Below, piece by piece: positions 7,181 to 12,505 of a stretch of DNA of 12,505 nucleotides; within the stretch, counting starts at the first letter, position 1; every line of letters starts with the position of its first letter. The translations under genes were made by a program, and so were the position numbers. Below the pieces are notes generated by a model that searched no databases, was not told where the DNA came from, and saw only the letters and a program-made list of their open reading frames with translations. The DNA is from Clostridia bacterium (GTDB lineage Bacteria; Bacillota; Clostridia; Oscillospirales; Acutalibacteraceae): assembly GCA_017454565.1 (NCBI GenBank), contig JAFTCS010000301.1:1-12505 (forward strand), read 5' to 3'.

Positions 7181-7293
7181 TACGAGCGCAGAGCCTGCGG
7201 TGCGTGACCGCACAGGACGATTCGCGGGGTTCGCTCCGCTCTGAGTACAAGGCGAAACTACGCTGCTCGCGCACAGAATTTATTTCCAGAATT

Positions 7294-7479
7294 GACAACA
7301 CAAAAGTTTCGGCGGCAAGCTGCCGCTCCCCTGTTCGCGGGGAAAGTTAAACAAATTTTAAACTAAACACTCGCGTACAGTAGCTTAGTAATAGCCGCGA
7401 TCGGTTTAGTTTCGACTTGAGTGAATTATGAGCGCGAACAAGGGATCGGCGGCTCGCCGGCCGCAGAGAGCGAAACACT
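7294..7479 (+). repeat. Hairpin repeat element, copy 2 (GTTTCGC family)
   Basis: The left end shares the exact 18-mer GACAACACAAAAGTTTCG (7294-7311) with 11699-11716. The right end, GCGAAACACT (7470-7479), is the reverse complement of 31-40 in copy 1 and nearly equals 11777-11786. A hairpin GCGGCAAGCTGCCGC (7312-7326) shares a 13-base core with another at 11849-11871. Bases 7440-7479, read on the minus strand, align with the TGCG-loop hairpin of copy 1 but pair imperfectly. The interior also holds the 9-bp inverted repeat listed at 7360-7412. The element lies in the leader of copA and codes for nothing visible. Confidence 0.55.
7360..7412. repeat. 9-bp inverted repeat in the copA leader
   Basis: AAACTAAAC (7360-7368) and GTTTAGTTT (7404-7412) are perfect inverted repeats separated by 35 bases. 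They could form a long-looped RNA hairpin or bracket an operator. I see no CopY-type TACAnnTGTA box or CsoR-like site. Its function is unknown. Confidence 0.45.
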
Positions 7480-7508
7480 AAAGGGCTGCTTATGATGGAG
7501 GAGGATAA

Positions 7509-10058
7509 ATGAAACGATTCGACATTACCGGAATGAGCTGTGCAGCCTGTCAGGCAAGAGTCGAAAAGGCTGTAAGCAGTCTGGACGGAGTTACCGGCTG
7601 CACCGTCAGCCTGCTGACAAACTCTATGGGCGTAGAGGGCACTGCGGATGAGACCGAGATCATAAAAGCTGTAGAAAGAGCGGGCTACGGTGCGAGCCTT
7701 AAAAAGGACAGCAAGGGAAAGGCGGCTTTATCATCTGACGGCAGCGACCCGCTGAAGGATACCCAGACGCCGAAGCTGAAAAAACGTCTTTTTGCGTCGG
7801 CAGTGTTTTTGCTGATACTTATGTATTTTTCAATGGGAGCGGGCATGCTGGGCTTTCCGCTGCCGCCTTTTTTAGAAGGAAATTGTGTGGCAATGGGGTT
7901 GGTGCAGCTTCTGCTTTCGGGCATAATAATTGTGATAAATCAGAAATTCTTCATAAGCGGTTTCCGGGGACTTGTACATCTGTCTCCGAATATGGACACT
8001 CTAATAGCGATGGGTTCCGGAGTATCGTTTGTTTACAGTACGGTGGTGCTGTTTATAATGACGGATGCCATGACGCGCGGGGAAAGCGAATATGCAGCAT
8101 CTCTGATGAAAGAATTTTACTTTGAATCCGCGGCAATGATACTGACCCTGATTACCGTGGGCAAGACGCTGGAGTCCTACTCAAAGGGCAGAACGACAGA
8201 TGCGCTTAAAGGTCTTATGAAGTTAGCGCCGAAAACAGCATGCCTTCTTCGTGACGGGCAGGAGATAACAGTTCCCGTTGAAGACGTAAAGCAGGGGGAT
8301 ATATTCATTCTGCGCGCAGGCGACAGTGTGCCCGTTGACGGCGTGGTCATTGAGGGCATGAGTGCGGTAGATGAATCCGCCCTTACAGGTGAAAGCATAC
8401 CCGTTGACAAGAGTGAGGGCAGCAGTGTGTATTCCGCCACCATAAACCGTTCCGGATATCTTAAATGCAGGGCTTCAAGGGTTGGGGAGGATACCACGCT
8501 CTCTGAGATAATCGCAATGGTGAGCGATGCCGCCGCCACAAAAGCGCCCGTTGCAAGGCTTGCCGACAGGATATCTCTGGTGTTCGTGCCGTTGGTCATG
8601 GCTCTTGCGCTGATCGTCACGGCTGTATGGCTTATCATTGGCGCAAATGTGGGAAGTGCACTGGCGAGAGGTATCTGTGTACTTGTGGTGTCATGTCCGT
8701 GTGCGCTTGGTCTGGCAACACCTGTGGCTATTATGGTGGGAAACGGAGTCGGCGCAAAAAACGGCATACTCTTCAAAACCGCCGAGGTGCTTCAGGAAAC
8801 AGGCCGCGCCGATATTGTAGTGCTTGACAAGACCGGAACTATCACCGAGGGCAGACCGGCGGTAACTGACATAATAGCCGCAGAAAATACGGATGAGGAA
8901 ACTCTGCTGAGGATAGCCGCCTCTTTGGAGAAAAAGAGCGATCATCCGCTTGCAGCGGCAATAAACGGCTATGCAGCAAAAAGGGGCATAGTTCCTTATG
9001 AGACTAAGGATTTCCGGGAGCTTTCAGGTAACGGAGTAAGCGCTGTGCTTGATGGTGAGACGGTCTGCGGCGGCAGTCTTTCGTTCATATCAGGCCATGT
9101 AAGTCTGAACAGTGAAATAAAGAAAAGGGCGGATATGCTCTCTGACGAAGGAAAAACACCGCTGCTTTTTGCAAGGGGCAGCTCTCTGCTGGGGATAATT
9201 GCCGTTGCCGACACTATAAAGGATGACTCTGCCGAGGCCATAAGGCAGCTTAAAAACCGCGGACTCTATGTTGTGATGCTGACAGGCGACAATGCGAGAA
9301 CAGCCGCAGTAATAGGCAGACAGGCCGGCGCGGACAGGGTGATATCAGGCGTAAAGCCGGCCGAGAAAGGAAATATAGTCCGGGCCTTTGCCGAAAAGGG
9401 AAGAGTTATAATGATAGGCGACGGCATAAACGACGCTCCTGCTCTGACAGCGGCAAATGTTGGCATTGCGATCGGTTCAGGCGCAGACGTTGCTGTGGAT
9501 GCCGCCGATGTTGTGCTGATGAAAAGCCGGCTTTCCGATGCGGTCGCGGCTGTCAGGCTTTCGGCACAGACGTACAGGAATATAAAAGAGAATCTTTTCT
9601 GGGCGCTGTTTTACAATGTGCTGCTCATACCTGTGGCGGCAGGCGCATATTCGGCGTTCGGGATTGCCATGAGTCCGGTGCTGGGCGCTGCGGCAATGAG
9701 CATGTCAAGCGTTTTTGTTATATCCAATGCGCTGCGGCTTAATCTGTTCAGACTTTATTCGCCAAAGCATGACAGACCAAAAAAGAGAAAAATATCAGGC
9801 GAAGAGCTTGAATCGATAAATATAATAACCGAAACGGAGGAAACAAACGTGAAAAAGACAATGATGATAGAGGGCATGATGTGCGCGCACTGTGAAGCTG
9901 CCGTGAAAAAGGCGCTTGAAGCTGTTGACGGTGTAGAAAGCGCCGAGGTGAGCCATGAGGAGAACCGCGCCGTAGTGACCCTGTCGGCGGATGTTGCGGA
10001 TGAGACCCTGAAAAAAGCCGTTGAGGACAAGGACTACAAGGTATTGTCGGTAGAATGA
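7509..10058 (+). CDS. copA: Cu(+)-exporting P1B-type ATPase with N- and C-terminal HMA domains
   Basis: This 849-residue ATPase pumps monovalent copper out of the cytoplasm. The N-terminal HMA domain has GMSCAAC (Cys11, Cys14). The core has TGES (293-296) in the actuator domain, the CPC transport site (Cys396, Cys398), phosphorylated Asp440 in DKTGT, SDHP (His479), TGDN (592-595) and GDGINDAP (637-644). The Cu(+)-specific residues are Tyr702-Asn703 in M7 and MSMSS (730-734) in M8, which argue for copper or silver over zinc or cadmium. After M8 and a charged linker (751-780) comes a second HMA domain with GMMCAHC (Cys792, Cys795). It has the size of a free CopZ chaperone, which is unusual. GGAGGAGG precedes the ATG at 7509. 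No copper regulator (CopY, CsoR) is in the window. The upstream region carries repeat copy 2, and relQ follows after 50 bases. Confidence 0.95.
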   Translation: MKRFDITGMSCAACQARVEKAVSSLDGVTGCTVSLLTNSMGVEGTADETEIIKAVERAGYGASLKKDSKGKAALSSDGSDPLKDTQTPKLKKRLFASAVFLLILMYFSMGAGMLGFPLPPFLEGNCVAMGLVQLLLSGIIIVINQKFFISGFRGLVHLSPNMDTLIAMGSGVSFVYSTVVLFIMTDAMTRGESEYAASLMKEFYFESAAMILTLITVGKTLESYSKGRTTDALKGLMKLAPKTACLLRDGQEITVPVEDVKQGDIFILRAGDSVPVDGVVIEGMSAVDESALTGESIPVDKSEGSSVYSATINRSGYLKCRASRVGEDTTLSEIIAMVSDAAATKAPVARLADRISLVFVPLVMALALIVTAVWLIIGANVGSALARGICVLVVSCPCALGLATPVAIMVGNGVGAKNGILFKTAEVLQETGRADIVVLDKTGTITEGRPAVTDIIAAENTDEETLLRIAASLEKKSDHPLAAAINGYAAKRGIVPYETKDFRELSGNGVSAVLDGETVCGGSLSFISGHVSLNSEIKKRADMLSDEGKTPLLFARGSSLLGIIAVADTIKDDSAEAIRQLKNRGLYVVMLTGDNARTAAVIGRQAGADRVISGVKPAEKGNIVRAFAEKGRVIMIGDGINDAPALTAANVGIAIGSGADVAVDAADVVLMKSRLSDAVAAVRLSAQTYRNIKENLFWALFYNVLLIPVAAGAYSAFGIAMSPVLGAAAMSMSSVFVISNALRLNLFRLYSPKHDRPKKRKISGEELESINIITETEETNVKKTMMIEGMMCAHCEAAVKKALEAVDGVESAEVSHEENRAVVTLSADVADETLKKAVEDKDYKVLSVE
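9834..9851 (+). promoter_or_regulatory. Internal ribosome binding site and GTG start for a free CopZ-like domain
   Basis: Within copA, ACGGAGG (9834-9840) lies eight bases before an in-frame GTG (9849-9851). Starting there would give a 69-residue protein with the HMA motif GMMCAHC, ending at 10058. That is the length of a typical CopZ copper chaperone. The site falls exactly at the linker-HMA boundary, as expected if copZ once followed copA as a separate gene and became fused to it. Internal initiation is an inference. Confidence 0.5.
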
Positions 10059-10108
10059 GCTGAATTATCCCGTGTTTCATAATCTACAAAAGAAACGGAG
10101 GACAAAAC

Positions 10109-10903
10109 ATGAGCGATATTGAAAAAAAGACCGTATTGATAGACGGGGCTGAAAAGCTGGCCATGGATATTGCCCAGTACAGCCGCGGACTTATCGTGGA
10201 TGACGAGCGCATACTTGACGTTGTGCAGGAGCATATCATTCCGTTTGAAAGTTTTTTTGACACCTATTCCTGCGCCATTATGGAGATGGAAACAAAGTTC
10301 AACGTGCTGAACAAGCAGTTTTCGCTTATTTATGACGGCAACCCGATAGTTTATATCGTTTCGCGCGTAAAGGATTATGACAGTATCCTGAGAAAGGTGA
10401 TACGAAAGAATCTGCCAAGGACGCTTGAAGCCATAGAGCAGAATATCCGTGATATTGCCGGTGTGCGAGTGGTATGTTCCTTCAAGGAGGACATATACCG
10501 CCTGGAGCGCTGCCTGCTGAGTCAGGATGACGTTACGCTCATAGACAGAAAGGATTACATTGAGCATCCGAAGCCCAGCGGTTACAGAAGCCTGCACCTG
10601 ATAGTGTCGATACCTATTTTTCTCGAGCAGGGCAAAAAGGACGTCATTGTAGAGGTTCAGCTGCGCACCATAGCCATGGATTTCTGGGCGAATCTTGAGC
10701 ATAAGCTCAAATACAAAAAGAATATTGACCCGCATAAGTTAGAGGATCTTTCCAAGGAGCTTATTGACTGCGCGAATGTCAGTGCGTCTCTTGATGAGCG
10801 CATGCAGAACGTAAGGGACTGCCTTGTCAAGGATCAGCCCCGCCGCGCACAGACTGCGGACGAGATAATAAACGAGCTGCTGCAGGGCAATGGCATGCAG
10901 TGA
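10109..10903 (+). CDS. relQ: Small alarmone synthetase, RelA/SpoT synthetase domain (RelQ-like)
   Basis: This 264-residue cytoplasmic enzyme transfers pyrophosphate from ATP to GDP or GTP to make (p)ppGpp. It has only the synthetase domain, without hydrolase, TGS or ACT domains. Recognisable motifs are VSRVKDYDSILRK (84-96) for ATP binding, IRDIAGVRVVC (113-123), KDYIEHPKPSGYRSLHL (148-164) with the conserved Tyr159 and His163, and EVQLRTIAMDFWANLEHKLKYK (182-203) with catalytic Glu182. A helical tail of about 55 residues follows. It is longer than RelQ/YjbM of Bacillus (about 211 residues), mostly at both ends. CGGAGG lies upstream of the ATG at 10109. It follows copA by 50 bases on the same strand with no terminator between, so the two may be co-transcribed. 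The subfamily call (RelQ against RelP) is less certain than the enzyme class. Confidence 0.88.
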   Translation: MSDIEKKTVLIDGAEKLAMDIAQYSRGLIVDDERILDVVQEHIIPFESFFDTYSCAIMEMETKFNVLNKQFSLIYDGNPIVYIVSRVKDYDSILRKVIRKNLPRTLEAIEQNIRDIAGVRVVCSFKEDIYRLERCLLSQDDVTLIDRKDYIEHPKPSGYRSLHLIVSIPIFLEQGKKDVIVEVQLRTIAMDFWANLEHKLKYKKNIDPHKLEDLSKELIDCANVSASLDERMQNVRDCLVKDQPRRAQTADEIINELLQGNGMQ

Positions 10904-10918
10904 TTTAAGGCAATAAGA

Positions 10919-10946
10919 AAAGCCGATGATTTCATCGGCTTTTTTT
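10919..10946. terminator. Intrinsic terminator between convergent genes
   Basis: A perfect 10-bp stem (10919-10928/10933-10942) with loop ATTT leads into a T-run (10940-10946) on the plus strand. It ends the copA-relQ transcript. The A-rich left flank means it can also end the convergent lipoprotein gene on the minus strand. Confidence 0.9.
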
Positions 10947-10970
10947 CATATAGTCAGCAGCGGAACGGTA

Positions 10971-11564
10971 TTATGCGGCTTTTGAAGCTTCTGAGGCTTC
11001 GGAAGCCTTTGATTCCTCGTCTGTCTTTGCGCTGCCGGAATAGTAATCCTTAACTGCGGCCTGGATCATCTTCTTTCTGACAACGTTGCCCTGGTTTGAT
11101 GAACCGTCTCCGTAGAGTATCACATATTTTCCGTTGTCCGAAAGTGTGGCAGGGTATGCAGTGTCGGTGTCAACGCCTTCCTTGTTGAAAAGATGAAATG
11201 AACCTGTTTCTTTTATCTCACTGATGACCCTTGCCGCGTTCGGGTCGGAATAGGATGTGTCAAACTCATAAAGCTCACAGATAACTGTGGAGCCGTCAAC
11301 ATTGTAGATGTATCGGTAGCCTTGCTTTGCTCCTATGACTTCGGAAAGCATTACGGTCGGGTCGGTGTTTACGGGAAGATAGTTAAGAGCCTTCAGATAT
11401 TTTATAAGACCGTCAAGATCGTCTGCATAATCGCTCTGCTTTATTGTATCGGGATTGACAGCCGCGTTAGTGTCGAGATTTTCATACTCGGGTCCCTTCT
11501 GGAAACATCCGGTCATGGTCAGGGCAAGAACCGCACAAAGTACAGCAAGTATAATTTTTTTCAT
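10971..11564 (-). CDS. Small lipoprotein of unknown function
   Basis: This 197-residue exported lipoprotein begins at ATG 11564 behind CGGAGGACA. An earlier in-frame start at 11582 would read through the ribosome binding site, so I reject it. The signal peptide ends in lipobox TMTGC, with the lipidated Cys at residue 20. The mature part is acidic and mixed alpha/beta, with stretches such as YRYIYNVDGSTVICELYEFD and NGKYVILYGDG that look like beta-strands. The C-terminus is a low-complexity Ser/Ala/Glu/Lys tail (SKASEASEASKAA). I do not recognise a domain and assign no function. It is a single-gene unit between a promoter at 11619-11647 and a shared terminator at 10919-10946. Confidence 0.8.
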   Translation of the reverse strand: MKKIILAVLCAVLALTMTGCFQKGPEYENLDTNAAVNPDTIKQSDYADDLDGLIKYLKALNYLPVNTDPTVMLSEVIGAKQGYRYIYNVDGSTVICELYEFDTSYSDPNAARVISEIKETGSFHLFNKEGVDTDTAYPATLSDNGKYVILYGDGSSNQGNVVRKKMIQAAVKDYYSGSAKTDEESKASEASEASKAA

Positions 11565-11618
11565 AAGTGTCCTCCGTATCATGGCTTAAAGAATAATATT
11601 CTGAATAACAATAAGCCT

Positions 11619-11647
11619 ATTATAACTCATTTGTTCGCGCAATTCAA
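11619..11647 (-). promoter_or_regulatory. Promoter of the small lipoprotein gene
   Basis: On the minus strand TTGAAT (11642-11647) and a perfect TATAAT (11619-11624) are separated by exactly 17 bp. The expected start near 11612 leaves a leader of about 48 bases before the ATG at 11564. Confidence 0.75.
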
Positions 11648-11698
11648 GTATAATTATTGCCGGAAAAGGGCAACAGTACGAAAAAACTTTCCCAAAAC

Positions 11699-11786
11699 GA
11701 CAACACAAAAGTTTCGCCCGCCTTTTCAAAGGCGGCGGTTTCCAAAGGCAGGGCCTTTGGTCGCTGCCCGCAGGCAGCGAAACACC
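11699..11786 (+). repeat. Hairpin repeat element, copy 3 (GTTTCGC family)
   Basis: The element begins with the 18-mer shared with copy 2 and ends in GCGAAACACC. Its ends form an inverted GTTTCGC/GCGAAAC pair (11711-11717 and 11777-11783). Inside are three perfect hairpins in tandem: 7 bp with loop TTCA (11718-11735), 8 bp with loop AGG (11742-11760) and 7 bp with loop CGCA (11762-11779). The last, read on the minus strand, has a TGCG loop and differs from the copy 1 hairpin by two base-pair changes that both preserve pairing. Confidence 0.6.
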
Positions 11787-11815
11787 CTCATAAAAGTGCT
11801 CCGCACGGGGTGAAT

Positions 11816-12012
11816 GTCAAAACAGTCCAGTGGACTGTTTTGACAGAGGGGACCGGCAAGCTGCCGGTCCCGACTTAGTTTTGGTGACTCAATAAGTATT
11901 GGTAGTAAATGTGTTTTCAAAACAAAATTGGGAGCGGAGGCTCTCCGCCCCCGCACAAGAGGGCGTCCCCTACTGACAGCATGGATAAAACTGCTCCCCG
12001 CCGGGAGGCGGG
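11816..12012. repeat. Run of further perfect hairpins in the intergenic region
   Basis: Four more perfect hairpins follow copy 3: 13 bp with loop AGT (11816-11828/11832-11844), 10 bp with loop AGC (11849-11858/11862-11871), 6 bp with loop GCT (11934-11939/11943-11948) and 6 bp with loop GGGA (11997-12002/12007-12012). The 10-bp one shares the core CGGCAAGCTGCCG with a hairpin at 7312-7326. None is followed by a clear T-run. No coding potential is seen in 11660-12078; bases 12013-12078 are AT-rich and featureless. Confidence 0.55.
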
Positions 12013-12078
12013 ACATTTAACTTTTGGAGCAATAAACAAAATTTACAATTATTTTTTGCTTTGCGTGTCAGCCAAACG

Positions 12079-12108
12079 AAAAATGCCCGCCGGAGATTTT
12101 CCGGCGGG
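12079..12108 (-). terminator. Intrinsic terminator of the repeat-tail protein gene
   Basis: On the minus strand a 9-bp GC-rich stem (12086-12094/12100-12108) with a 5-base loop is followed by a run of five T (12079-12083 as A on the plus strand). It lies 16 bases after the stop codon of the gene at 12124-12504. Confidence 0.8.
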
Positions 12109-12123
12109 ACAGCTTATGTGTGT

Positions 12124-12504
12124 TTAGTTGTTATTGTTGAAGTCTGTCAGATCCTCAAAAGGCTTTCCTGAACCGTTGAAAGGAATATCCTGAAAAGGTG
12201 ATCCGTTCGGCTGATAAGAACCGAAGCTCTGGTCATTCAGGAAGGGAGAATTATTCTGCTGATACCCGCCGAAGTTCTGCTGATTCTGGAACTGTCCGTT
12301 ATTCTGCTGATACCCGCCGAAGTTCTGCTGATACCCGCCGAAGCCTTGCTGGTTCTGGAGCTGAGCGTTATTCTGCTGATACCCGCCGAAATTTTGCTGG
12401 TTCTGGAACTGAGCGTTATTCTGCTGATACCCGCCGAAGCCTTGCTGATTCCCGAACTGGCTGTTGTTCTGACGGTTCTGATATGCGGGGGTGTTTCTCT
12501 CGCT
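12124..12504 (-). CDS. C-terminal part of a protein with Q/N/F/G/Y-rich tandem repeats (partial)
   Basis: An open frame enters from the right edge with no start in the window and ends at TAA (12124-12126), giving 126 visible residues. Most of it is a tandem repeat with a 16-residue unit, FGGYQQNN(A/G)Q(F/L)QNQQ(G/N), present about four times plus a 7-residue partial copy. The remaining tail has scattered Phe and Asp and ends in FNNNN. The composition, almost without charge and rich in Gln, Asn, Tyr, Phe and Gly, is prion-like and resembles FG-repeat proteins. It is predicted to be disordered. The codon choices differ among copies (for example CAA and CAG), which suggests real protein-level constraint. 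The N-terminal domain, and so the function and location, cannot be seen. A terminator follows at once. Confidence 0.8.
   Translation of the reverse strand, partial: SERNTPAYQNRQNNSQFGNQQGFGGYQQNNAQFQNQQNFGGYQQNNAQLQNQQGFGGYQQNFGGYQQNNGQFQNQQNFGGYQQNNSPFLNDQSFGSYQPNGSPFQDIPFNGSGKPFEDLTDFNNNN
12256..12438. repeat. Coding tandem repeat, 48-bp period
   Basis: The 18-mer CTGCTGATACCCGCCGAA occurs at 12256, 12304, 12325, 12373 and 12421. Spacings are 48, 21, 48 and 48 bases, all multiples of three. The 21-base interval is an internal 7-residue duplication (FGGYQQN). Such repeats can change copy number by slippage while keeping the frame. Confidence 0.85.
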
Positions 12505-12505
12505 G

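Noticed and set aside
7292..7320. Perfect TTGACA as a copA -35 box.
   Set aside because: No -10 box lies 16-18 bases downstream (GCAAGC there), and the bases belong to the shared end of repeat copy 2.
8177..8776. 199-codon minus-strand ORF opposite copA.
   Set aside because: Fully antisense to a strongly supported ATPase gene; its Ser/Thr/Pro-rich product is typical of a shadow frame.
10034..10735. 233-codon minus-strand ORF opposite relQ.
   Set aside because: Antisense to a gene with clear RelA/SpoT motifs; no ribosome binding site or recognisable domain.
12256..12438. Regularly spaced 18-mers resembling a CRISPR array.
   Set aside because: The spacers are themselves repeats, the period is a multiple of three, and the frame encodes a consistent Q/N/F/G repeat protein.

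Overview
The window looks like chromosomal DNA from a Gram-positive Clostridia bacterium, most likely a Ruminococcus-like member of the Oscillospiraceae. This rests on strong AGGAGG-type ribosome binding sites, TTGACA/TATAAT-type promoters, abundant lipoproteins, an InlB-type B-repeat protein, a PrsA-like foldase, and moderate GC content. The genus is an inference; no rRNA or tRNA is present.

Layout. (1) 1-950: a hairpin-rich repeat element, a short secreted B-repeat protein on the minus strand that stops next to that element, and a probable gene remnant with a strong hairpin. (2) 954-5121, minus strand: a cell-wall operon read from 5121 downward. It has a clear promoter, a metallo-beta-lactamase-fold protein with an altered metal site, an FtsW/RodA-type glycosyltransferase fused to an N-terminal FHA domain, and a class B transpeptidase (PbpA-like). 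A 157-bp MITE-like element sits between the last two genes and appears to have inserted exactly at the ftsW stop codon. (3) 5246-7132, plus strand: a promoter and a parvulin-type foldase lipoprotein. (4) 7133-7508: a long intergenic region with hairpins and a second copy of the repeat family. (5) 7509-10946, plus strand: a Cu(+)-exporting P-type ATPase whose C-terminus is a complete CopZ-like domain with its own internal ribosome binding site, then a small alarmone synthetase (RelQ-like) and a strong terminator. (6) 10971-11647, minus strand: a small lipoprotein with a near-consensus promoter. (7) 11699-12012: a dense run of perfect hairpins, including a third copy of the repeat family. (8) 12079-12505: the C-terminus of a minus-strand protein built of 16-residue Q/N/F/G/Y repeats, with its terminator.

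How the genes fit together. FtsW/RodA polymerises glycan strands and its partner class B PBP crosslinks them; the FHA domain suggests control by Thr phosphorylation. The foldase lipoprotein probably helps fold exported proteins outside the membrane. CopA with its attached chaperone domain exports copper, and the adjacent alarmone synthetase may link metal or envelope stress to (p)ppGpp.

The least described features are the MITE at the ftsW stop codon, the recurring GTTTCGC...GCGAAAC hairpin elements with compensatory base changes, the CopA-CopZ fusion with a retained internal start, the FHA-FtsW fusion, and the altered metallo-beta-lactamase motif.
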